A stretch of DNA of 64,000 nt, from the NCBI GenBank assembly GCA_018343915.1, contig JABRWF010000003.1, forward strand, positions 2,232,001 to 2,296,000, in the 5' to 3' direction. Numbering within the stretch: position 1 is the first letter of the stretch; the number at the start of each line of letters is the position of its first letter. The position numbers and the translations under genes were made by a program. Shown in pieces: positions 55,387 to 64,000 of this stretch. The stretch is from Agroathelia rolfsii. Its lineage: Eukaryota; Basidiomycota; Agaricomycetes; Amylocorticiales; Amylocorticiaceae. Under the pieces are notes generated by a model, which did not search any database, was not told the DNA's origin, and worked only from the letters and a program-made list of their open reading frames with translations.

Positions 55387-56448
55387 GTCAGTCCTACGGA
55401 AGTCTCCAAGTTGAGGCAATTTTCACTGGCAGATGTCAATGAAGAAACATAGACAGTAGACCCAAAGATTATGCAAGAGGGCTGGGGTTGCACCAGTAGT
55501 GCAGTGTACCTCCGTCGAACTTGCAAAGAGAATGACAGGACAAGAAGATGAAAGAAGAATCTGGCATCGTCGGATGGAATTCTGCTCCGAAACCACTCCT
55601 GATGGTTTGGTTACCAAACACTAAAGCAAAGAGCAATTTTTTGAATAGAAACGGTTTCCCTGAGGTGGCAGCAGGCACATCATACAGAAACACTGCCAGG
55701 CCAATCCAGGGGCGGCTAAGATAGGCGTGGTTTGCGGTGACATCGGCACAATTGCAATTTCGACGTCCAGCCCTAATAGGCCTGCAGCATGAAAGTAAAG
55801 TATTGAAGTTGTGTCAGGGTAAAAACTCCGTCGTAGGTAATGGATATTTTGGCAAAGTAGATAACAAGTAAATCTAACTGAACTGAACAAGTCCAGATTC
55901 ATGGCGATAGCGGAGGTAACGTCAGAAGAACTGCTGTAATCGGAAGTGTATCACGTAGTGACATTGTAGCACGTGATGCTTAAAAACCCGGGCTTGTGGA
56001 CGTGATCATGCAACCATGGCTTGAGACGTTGCAAATACTACGTCGACCTGGGTCAGTAACTGAGTCGTTGATTATAGATCTCTGGAGACTTATGCACTAA
56101 CAAGCAGGTAGCTTTGTGTATGCTGAAATATTTATAGAGTTGTATACCACACTACGGCATTGTTCCTTGAGTAGCTTCAAGTCCGAAATACCTAGTAGTG
56201 TTAGTGGCTCATAAAAAAGTCGTCTTTGCCAGTCGCCCTATTTACGACTCGAGCCTGGGGTTTTGATACCCAGATCGTCTGTCCGAGGGGTATATAAGAG
56301 CATCTAAAGATATGACTCGAATTAGTCATATCTTATGACTATAAAACCCATCACGGACTCCGAAAGACGGTGTCACGGTCGGGAGATGCTACAGATTCAC
56401 CCGGGTGTCGGGACCGAGAAGACATCACGATTACGCATAGACACAAGG
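55387..56448. other. Upstream region of array copy 5 and spacer
   Basis: It holds the promoter of copy 5, with the duplicated block at about 55726-55747. Minus-strand frames around 55423-55902 reflect the duplicated upstream sequence and have no protein motif. Confidence 0.4.
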
Positions 56449-56554
56449 GGGGGATTTCAAGTGATATTCGCATTAACAGATGAAAAACAAGCCATCTGAT
56501 TGGCTGAGACCCTTTGGCCGATCGGCTAAAGACAATTATCATGTGAAATCCCCC
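56449..56554. mobile_element. Small inverted-repeat (MITE-like) element
   Basis: About 106 bp bounded by 18-bp inverted repeats: GGGGGATTTCAAGTGATA (56449-56466) and TATCATGTGAAATCCCCC (56537-56554), matching at 16 of 18 positions. The interior has further self-complementary pieces (GCCGATCGGC). No coding capacity. I cannot see a clear target-site duplication, so it could instead be a simple hairpin. Confidence 0.45.
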
Positions 56555-57112
56555 GCTGTGAAAATAAGCATAAAATTGACAAAATAAGTTGTCCCGTTGT
56601 TATAATGGAATTGAACAGTTGAATCGAGCGCTGATTGATGTTGATCATGTAATTGTAGAGCATCCGAGGCATAAAATACAGACTATATATTCATAGTACG
56701 CTGTTAATAATCATAGATATAGTCCTATACAATAATTAGTATCACGTTGCATTATGCAGGGAAGCAGTCTTGACAAATCAAAGTTCCAGAAAACAAATTA
56801 CTATATTACTATACTGTTCGCGAAATCTTCTATTCATGGCAGCTGAAATGACTGGAAGGCAGGGTTGTAATCCAATTGTATGATTGCATCAATAGTCATA
56901 TGCGGATGAACAATATTTTCCCACTGATTGACATCAGCAAACTCAAATGCCAGCACCTCCGATAAATGACAGGGATGACAGCTGCTAGTCCGAGACCATG
57001 CCCATTTCATCGAGAATCAAGTTCGAACGGCTACTGGCGGTGTCTTGATCACAAGTGATGCTTCCTTCGGAGCTCTTTGTCTTTGATAAGGGATTCCACT
57101 GATAGAAATCGT
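56555..57112. other. Spacer before the divergent sixth copy
   Basis: A+T-rich, with no recognised gene. It includes the 3' flank of the minus-strand gene that ends at 57113. Confidence 0.4.
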
Positions 57113-58543
57113 CTATTCGTCATATAGCGCGAAAACCGTCGTCAGTTCTATGGCCATAGACGATGACTCAGATAGCTCATTGCCGAAGAGTCCCTTTGCC
57201 TCTGCCAGCTGTTGCATGTTGATAATCATGCGACACCCCTATATTGTTATACAAGTCATAATAAGCAATCGTAAAAAAGCAAGACAAAGAAGAAAGCTGA
57301 CTGCGATGGACATGGCCGTGGTCACCCAGCTTGTAGATATATGCGTTTAGTTAGGTTAGTATAGCAAGATGGGAAAGTAAAATATTACATACGGGCAGAG
57401 CATGATTGAGAGCGAGTTCGATATTCTATTGTTACATATTATGCTCAAGGTATATAACCCTTGCAAGATTTTATATTTCGTCAATTTCACTAATAGGATG
57501 TGACTCGGAGGGCTTACCACTTAATGCCAGCCAGACAAAAGTCCCGTCTCTCATCAGGAGTATTATCAATGACCGTCTCGCCTTGCTTCTCGATAGGGCT
57601 TTACGACATTGAATCATAGTGAAGGCCCACATGAAGGTTTGAAAGATGATAATGGCCATGCTAGAATGTCTTTGTTAAAGCAGGCTCTAGAGAGACAGCA
57701 GGGATATAGAGATACGAACGCCATGCAGGTTTGGACATAGGTAGGAATACGAATTACACAAAGGGCGTCCCAAGTTATGTCGTGCACGATTTGGGAGAAC
57801 AAGATGGTGACAACGCATACTTGAGCGAAGTATAGAAACGATATGAAGTACATAGATCGTTTGTTCCTGTTGAATAGGACCCAGACTATAGAAGTAGTAC
57901 CCTGGGTTTTAGAAGTGCTCTAGAACACTTGTGTTGAGCGAAACTAGGGCATACCCCGTAATACTAGGATGAAGTCCACAGCGCTTGTCTGAATTGTGGG
58001 CGGAAGGACTTGTACTAAGGAGTACTTCCTACACCAACCCATCGGTGCTGGAAATTCATTCAAGACGTGAAATGCCCATGTCACACGTATTCTGTCAATA
58101 TTCTCTTCATCATCTGGCTTTCTTAGTCGAAGCCTGGTTGCTTACAAGTGCATGGCAAGAGCGAGATACCTCATGACCAGAAATAACGCTTTGGAGCGCC
58201 AATGAAGTTTCCAGCCTCTGCCAAAAATTATTGGAATGCGGTTAAATCAAGTTTGTAGCTATTAGGAGTGCAAAGCATGTTTGATCATTGATAGAAAAGA
58301 ATCAGAATGCTTACCCCCAGATATATCGAATTTCGTCTGCAAGGGTCAAAAACCAGTCGTACAGGTAGAGGACGAATGCGGCCCCTATTTTTGCCATTCA
58401 TCGATTAAGACCGAGTATAGCTGTGTTCAAAGTTGTTTGTCCGTACCAAAACCGATCTCCAGAATCGTGTAGAACATAGCTTGGCTAACATTGACTGAGT
58501 GGAAATTCGCCGCGACAAGCGTTTCACGAAGTGTGAAGCCCAT
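57113..58543 (-). CDS. DUF6533-like multipass membrane protein (divergent sixth copy, intact)
   Basis: Same nine-exon plan and intron phases as the array, but with much more divergent sequence. Start ATG 58543 (MGFTLRETLVAANFHSVNVS); exon 2 LYLYDWFLTLADEIRYIW; exon 3 GWKLHWRSKALFLVMRYLAL; exon 4 VTWAFHVLNEFPAPMGWCRK and SAVDFILVLRG; exon 5 VWVLFNRNKRSMYFISFLYF and WDALCVIRIPTYVQTCMA; exon 6 IIFQTFMWAFTMIQCRKAL and ILLMRDGTFVWLALS; exon 7 LYTLSIICNNRISNSLSIM; exon 8 PWVTTAMSIA; exon 9 CRMIINMQQLAEAKGLFG, ending LYDE-stop (TAG at 57113-57115). The shorter tail and lack of the upstream block suggest an older relative from which the array may derive. Confidence 0.72.
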
Positions 58544-59911
58544 TATACAATAGATTGGCGGAGTGTAATTTTAATGACTATAGTTTGACGTTCCAAATGG
58601 AAGCGAACTTGGTTCCAGGTACGGTCCTAATGATTCGGGGAGGGTTCCAAGGCGTGCAGCCACAGATGTATGAAAAAGCCAGGAGTGTTAGAACATGGCA
58701 GAGTCGCTACAAAGAGGGAGTATACCCTCGAGACTGTTCTATTCTTTAAACTACCGGCATTGGACCCTTGAAAATCGGCGGTCGGACCCAACATTGAATG
58801 GTTTTAACGAGGGTCAAACAATACCATCAACTTACAATACGAGAGGTTCTCATCATCTAGTCAAGGGCAGCCGCGAGCGCATGGTTCGCCATTAGGAAAT
58901 CCTAAAGCAGCGTCTCAGGTTGACGGGGCTGGAGCTCCACCTGAGTAGGCCAGTGCTCCCAGATACATAGTTCCCGGCCGATCATTTTGTAGAAGTGCGT
59001 GGCAATCGGCTACTATGGATAGCAACACTACCGTGAGCATGAGCGTCGTATCACCGAGTTGCATTCAACATCGGCCACAAATCCGAATCAAGGATATATT
59101 CGAAGCCTGGAAGCCTACTAGTACGCGGACAACTTAGTGAGTATCGTCCAGCTTTCTTCGATATAGTATTTTAGCTCCATAAACCCAGGTAAGCGGGTTG
59201 ATAAAGTAAAGGTTGTCACTTCCAATGATTGAGTGATGACAGACACAATGACGAAGATTTATTATCCAGATGCTATTAATCAACACCCTCCCAGCACTGA
59301 TTTCTGTGAGTGTACCTTGGTCCTTGTTGATGTCAATATGGCAATGGCAACATATTGAGGCACTCTAAGGGCCGAATTTAATCAAAGCTCCGAATGGCAG
59401 AGAACTTGAAAGGAGAAGTGAAGAACAAAGAGTGTATTGAGAGTCATCACCTAAGTCTGCATGATTGATTGAGTTGATTCAAGTTCAAGTCCACATTTGA
59501 AAAAGCACTTGCCAGCAAAACTGAACTGGGAATTTGCACTCCCTTTCAAAGCCTATGAAAGAAAGCCGGCGAAGCGTGCATTCCGCGATGGCGGAAATTC
59601 TATATTGGTCATGGAAGAAGTACCATGATCAAGACTACCGAAATGGGCAAGGCGCTTCGGTATCACAAGAGAGTCGGCTTGAAGTGCGAGTAAATGCGAT
59701 GAAGGCACTGGCGGCTTCCCGGGCCGGGTGTTAAATTTGCTCCCGATGCAGTCATTTCTCGAGTTTTGCCTGCTGCTTGCCGGGCGGTGTCGTCGACCTA
59801 CTACTGACTGCTATACAGCACGCTTGCTTACACTTGGCATTTTATGCGCTTGAATATGCTCTTGGTCGCACTACTCTCATAGCTTAATACTGAGTCTACT
59901 CTGGCCAGAAC
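58544..59911. other. Spacer between the sixth copy and MDM34
   Basis: About 1.4 kb with no gene recognised. The right end should contain the MDM34 promoter. Open frames at 58555-58895 and 59534-59734 lack motifs. Confidence 0.45.
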
Positions 59912-62255
59912 ATGTCATTCACTTTCCAGTGGCCTCGGTTTTCGGAGCAATTTCATGCGGACGCCATACAGATGCTCAACAATGCCCTTAACAAAGGCAA
60001 TAAACCTCCAGTCATAGCCGACAAGATAGAAGTTGTAGAGCTCGAGATGGGAACACAGGTGAGGCCGTCTTCGTATAGTGCAGAAACTTGGGAATTGAAG
60101 ACAAGGCATGGTCGTGTGCTAGCCCCCCGAACTCGAGATTCGTGACATCGGCGAGCTAACGATGGACCAATTCCGAGGAATATTCCGCCTGTCGTATTCT
60201 GGAGATGCGTATATTGTGCTCAAAACCAAAGTGCAGGTCTGTGGAAAAAATATATCTGGGACCAGAGCATGATTTTTTAAATACCTCAATGGTCTCTTAT
60301 AGGCAAACCCCTTGAACCACAAACAACCGGACATCCATCTGATGGGTGGATCTCGTGGAATGCTAGCTGCCAAGCAGCCTCTAGCTGTTCCTATGCACCT
60401 CCGCCTATCCCACTTCAAACTGAATTCATATGTCGTTTTGGTCGTTTCAAAACAAAAGGGCATCACCCTCGTCTTTAAGACCGACCCCTTACAAAACGTC
60501 GACATCAACAGCACGTTCGACTCAATAGCAGTCATTCAAAAATTCATACAGCGCGAGATTGAAGGCCAGTTGAGACAGATGTTTCGCGAGGATCTACCCG
60601 GCATCATACATAGGCTTAGCCAACAGTGGATTAAAGCAAAGGTTGAGACACCCTACGCAGCAGAAAGGCCTTTTCCGCAGACCCCACCAGCACGACGGCC
60701 GATTGCCCAAAGTCTCCCAGGGAGCATGTTCCATACGTCGCCCATCACGCCTATTAGCGCTGTTGGTTTGAATCCTTTCCTCCGACATCAGCCATCGTTA
60801 GCTTCGCTACCATTTACTCGTCCTCGATCGGTTTCAGGAGTATCCGCAGCCAGCACCAGTCGCCGAGCACCACCTAGCGTAGCTTCTGCTCCATCATCTG
60901 TACCTGAGAGCACATTCCCCGAAATCGAGGATTTCGATCCCACTTATGGCCTGCGCCCGGACGACATCCCTGCTAAGAGCATATTCGGCAGCTTCAGTAA
61001 TTTGTTTGCGCCAAACAAGGGCCTGGGCGATTTAGCCGAAGATCCTCGGGAAGGCTCAGACTACGTTGATAGCTCCTCCAACCTTGACTTTGGGGAGTGG
61101 GATGATCCGGATGGCTTACAATGTAGCGATGATGGTCAAAGAACAGAATATGAGAGCATCCCCGCTGTGGGCGGTGGTGTAATCACCCGACCTAGAGTGC
61201 TCCACTCTCAGTCAGTCGTTGGCTCCCCAATGAGCAGCGCCCGACAAAGCCCTACCCCTTCCCACTTACGCCGACTTGCCGCATCGTACGATCATCCGCC
61301 AACGCTGCCTCCACTATCCGTGGCCAATGTTATGACACGAGAGCCGACCTCATATTTCTCCGACGCCGTTCCTCGTTATGGCCGCCCAGTATCAGAATAT
61401 AGCCTATCGACGCCGCTCGGCCCCCACTTGGGTGGCCGTGCGCTGTCCGAGGTGGGCTTGATGTCGCCTTACTCGCACCCAACCTCACTAGCACCACCAA
61501 CACTGCCTAAGACGCCAGACAGCTTGGAAACACAGCCATCAGGGTCGACAAGCGCATTAGCCACACCCCCCTTGTCTAATTCTCATGATACTATACAAGC
61601 GCACGCAGCAGCAGCCGCATCGTCATCATCGTCGAGAACAAAAAACGAACCCGAGCCCGAACCGGCCGCATTTGATCGCGAGGACGCGTTTGCGGCCGCG
61701 CTCTCCCCTGATGATTCGCTGCCGGCACACCACCTCATCCCGGAGCCAACTATCGTGTTGCGGCCATCGACGAACAATTCGATCCATCATCTTTCGACAT
61801 TGAGCCATTCAAACCATACACTCTCGCCGTACACACGCTCCGTCGAGCATTTCACCGTTCGTAGTGGTCCCCCGCGTACGTCTGCACTCGGGCTCTCAAC
61901 GAATGGTGGTGGTCCTAGCGGTGCCATGGAGCGCCAGCCAGTTAAAGCTAGGCGAAAACGCATACATAGGCTGGGCAGTAGCAAGACCGCCGCCGCAGGG
62001 GCACAGCAGCCGGTCATGTCACCACCACCTCCACCCGAGTTCGATGCGTCGGACATGGACCAGTACTTTCGCTCGCGGAGCGATCTAGGGTCACCCGTGC
62101 CACCACCTCAGTCTGTGCAGCATCAACAGCAACAACATCATCCTATACCATCGTCGACAGCATCTTTGCCTTCTGCTCTGCCACCACTATCATCACTTCC
62201 ATTATCAGCATCGTCATCTTCGTATTATCATCCTCATCCCCTTTCGCACTCATAG
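59912..62255 (+). CDS. MDM34: MDM34, ERMES complex subunit (mitochondrial distribution and morphology)
   Basis: Outer-membrane-associated subunit of the ER-mitochondria encounter structure, which tethers the two membranes and moves lipids with its SMP domain. Start ATG 59912: [20 protein letters not shown], then [15 protein letters not shown]. The first intron (GTGAGG, about 60059-60122) leads to [20 protein letters not shown] and YIVLKTKVQ. The second intron (about 60238-60302) leads to [20 protein letters not shown], then [20 protein letters not shown] and [19 protein letters not shown], typical SMP-domain sequence (about residues 1-190). The remainder, to the stop at 62255, is a Ser/Pro-rich disordered region with Gln and His runs, as in basidiomycete homologues. 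Strong match and no damage. Confidence 0.95.
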
Positions 62256-62513
62256 CTTACATTGCATCTTCCTATCGTTTTCTTTTATTTCTTTCTTTTC
62301 TTTAACTTCTCGCCATTCCTTTTATCTTGTTGTCGTTTTTTTGTTATGATAAATTCATGACCAATTCATCAAAGGACTGGACGTTATTTTTTTAGACGTA
62401 CTCTGCACACGCACATGATGCGCCCTATCCATGGGGTCAGCATGTTTTTCTAATTTTGTTTTTGTTTTTAGCTCTGTTTTGTACATGGAAACAATTGTAC
62501 AGTATGATTAAGA

Positions 62514-64000
62514 TTATTGGTGTAGATTGAAGGCGGGTATCGCAGTCGTGAACATCTCGGGCGAGAGCCCGATGCGCGTCATCGTGGGTGAATGCTCGAA
62601 TTCAAAGTCCTGTTGTTTCCCAACAGAAAGGAATGAGAAAGAAACAAAAGTTCAGTGATGAAAAAAAAAATCATTGTTGTTATCTTACTCACATCGACAT
62701 GTTTACTCGGTAACCGACTCGTGTTCTGCCTCGCCGATGGCGTCTGCCTCAGCTGCCTAAAATCATTATTCAAGTACGTCTTCGTCAGGCCCGTGATCGC
62801 CGGCGAGCGCAAGAGCGACGCCGGCGGTGATGTCGTCACAAAATCAAACATTTCATCTTGATTCCCAATTATATTAGCCGCTGTCGTTGCTTTGAGATTT
62901 GGCGTTGACGGCTCTACGAGCGCTGCTGCCGGACGGAAGAGCTCTGCAAGGTCGTCGATGCTGAGTTTGAGTTCGCGGGGAAGCTCTCGCAATGGTGGCT
63001 GCTGTTGCGCGGTGGGCTTCTTGTCGTCCCCATCGCCATTATGGCTATCGCCGTCGAGGATGATGAGTTTAAGCGTGTCTGCGACGCTACCCTCGTCAGC
63101 CAGGCGGTCTAAGCGTACGAGGATACGGCTATATTCGTTTGTCCTCAGCCCACGGATCTCGCGCAAATGGGCCTCGGGCATGCTACTCAGGTGTGAGAGG
63201 AGTGCAAGAAGTTGCGCCGCCAACGGGTCGTTGATGTCGTTTACTTGAGAGAGCGTAGACAATGCCAGACCTAACTCAAAAGAGACGCGGTGAGCGTCAT
63301 CCCGGAGCGTTTCTGCAGGCACGCGGGCGAGCGCGGCGAAAGCGTCCTGCGCAATGTCTTGGAATTCAGCATGCTGTTCCGGGTCCAGATGCTGCATGGA
63401 CCGTAACAGTGTAAGGATGGCAGCTAGAAGCAAGTTCGGCGATGGGGGATTGTTGCTGCTCGATAGAGCTACCAACGCACGCGCCAGAATGAGCAGTACA
63501 GGACTGGTAAGCCGTTTACTAAGCAAATCCGAAAGCACCGATGCCAATGAATCCGTCAGCTCGCCCGGCTGACTAAATGTTTTCTGACACCACGATGCCA
63601 GTAGGGGTTCAGTTCTGTTCACGACTTTGCTTAGGAACTCCAATGCCAGATAGATCTCATACTCCACCGCTATCCGCCATACGTGGTCAAGATACTCGTC
63701 GTCGAGATACCGCAACGTGCACACCACCTGAGTTAGCTCGGACAGGAGCAACCATTCTCCGACACCCGTCGTATCCGCGTCGAGTTCTATCAGCCGGTGA
63801 ATGAAGCCCATCTTGTTCTCACCCTCGAGGGACATGTAAAACACGCGCAGAGTGGGAAGAAGATTTGGTAGATCCATGATCCAATGCTCCTGCTGCTTCG
63901 AGACGGTGTCTGGCATTGGCACGGGCAAGATGTGGTAGATCAACGTGAGGGCCTGAGCGAGTTGTCGGGTTGGCTCGCGCAATGTGGACGTAGACGCAGA
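62514..64000 (-). CDS. Virilizer-like protein, C-terminal part (gene runs off the window)
   Basis: Minus-strand gene, incomplete at its 5' end. The visible part is mostly alpha-helical, Leu-rich repeat-like sequence (LLPTLRVFYMSLEGENKM, ALEFLSKVVNRTEPLLASW, SPVLLILARALVALSSS). It ends with FRQLRQTPSARQNTSR, then LPSKHVD. A GTGAGT intron (about 62625-62688) follows, then the last exon DFEFEHSPTMTRIGLSPEMF, with the stop at 62514-62516. The NTSR.PS.HVDDFE block closely recalls the conserved C-terminal motif of Virilizer/VIRMA, a scaffold of the N6-methyladenosine RNA methyltransferase complex, as I remember it from plant and animal proteins. The assignment rests on that motif and the helical-repeat nature, so it is moderate. 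It is convergent with MDM34, about 260 bp apart. Confidence 0.55.

Larger units (their letters stand above)
43326..55750 (-). repeat. Tandem array of five DUF6533-like gene units, promoters included
   Basis: Five units in the same orientation have (former) start codons at 44942, 46981, 49992, 52789 and 55386, so the repeat step is about 2.0-3.0 kb. Both the coding exons and a sequence about 295-340 bp upstream of each start are recognisably copied. Units 1, 4 and 5 are intact; units 2 and 3 are decayed. The block looks more A+T-rich than the flanking housekeeping genes. Confidence 0.8.

Overview
The window is nuclear DNA of a filamentous basidiomycete. Genes are split by many short (about 50-70 bp) GT-AG introns, intergenic gaps are small, and the housekeeping proteins (MDM34, SIN1/AVO1, BST1, Uds1, 14-3-3) have fungal form. 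The two lineage-type families (DUF6533-like membrane proteins and DUF302-like proteins) and the FunK1-like kinase remnant point to Agaricomycetes. A Rhizoctonia/Ceratobasidiaceae origin is my guess and is not proven by the sequence.

Left block (1-16 kb), mostly conserved genes: a CLPTM1-family membrane protein (-), the TORC2 subunit SIN1/AVO1 (+, divergent from it), the mitochondrial import receptor TOM20 (+), a kinase-like pseudogene, the septation-associated coiled-coil protein Uds1 (+) and a tRNA-Arg(TCT). The TOM20 locus is the most notable point. A strong splice donor inside it and a 19-nt microexon join it in frame to a downstream MYND/SET-domain reading frame. The same gene can therefore give a 217-aa TOM20, by keeping the intron and using an intronic AATAAA, or a 569-aa TOM20-SET fusion.

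Middle block (16-36 kb): a dispersed cluster of four DUF302-like genes (two apparently intact, two decayed) lies in gene-poor, repeat-bearing DNA. It is followed by a CorA/ALR-type magnesium transporter (+) and a large KDM5/Lid2-type histone H3K4 demethylase (-).

Right block (36-64 kb): the GPI inositol-deacylase BST1 (-), a 14-3-3 protein (-), then an array of five DUF6533-like multipass membrane genes on the minus strand (43.3-55.4 kb). The array was clearly made by tandem duplication, promoter regions included: three copies are intact and two are pseudogenes. A sixth, divergent but intact member lies at 57.1-58.5 kb, beyond a small inverted-repeat element. The window closes with the ERMES subunit MDM34 (+) and, convergent with it, the C-terminal part of a protein carrying the signature C-terminal motif of Virilizer, an m6A-writer subunit.

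Exon boundaries were deduced by eye from splice consensus, reading-frame continuity and, for the repeated families, comparison between copies. No alignment or database search was run.
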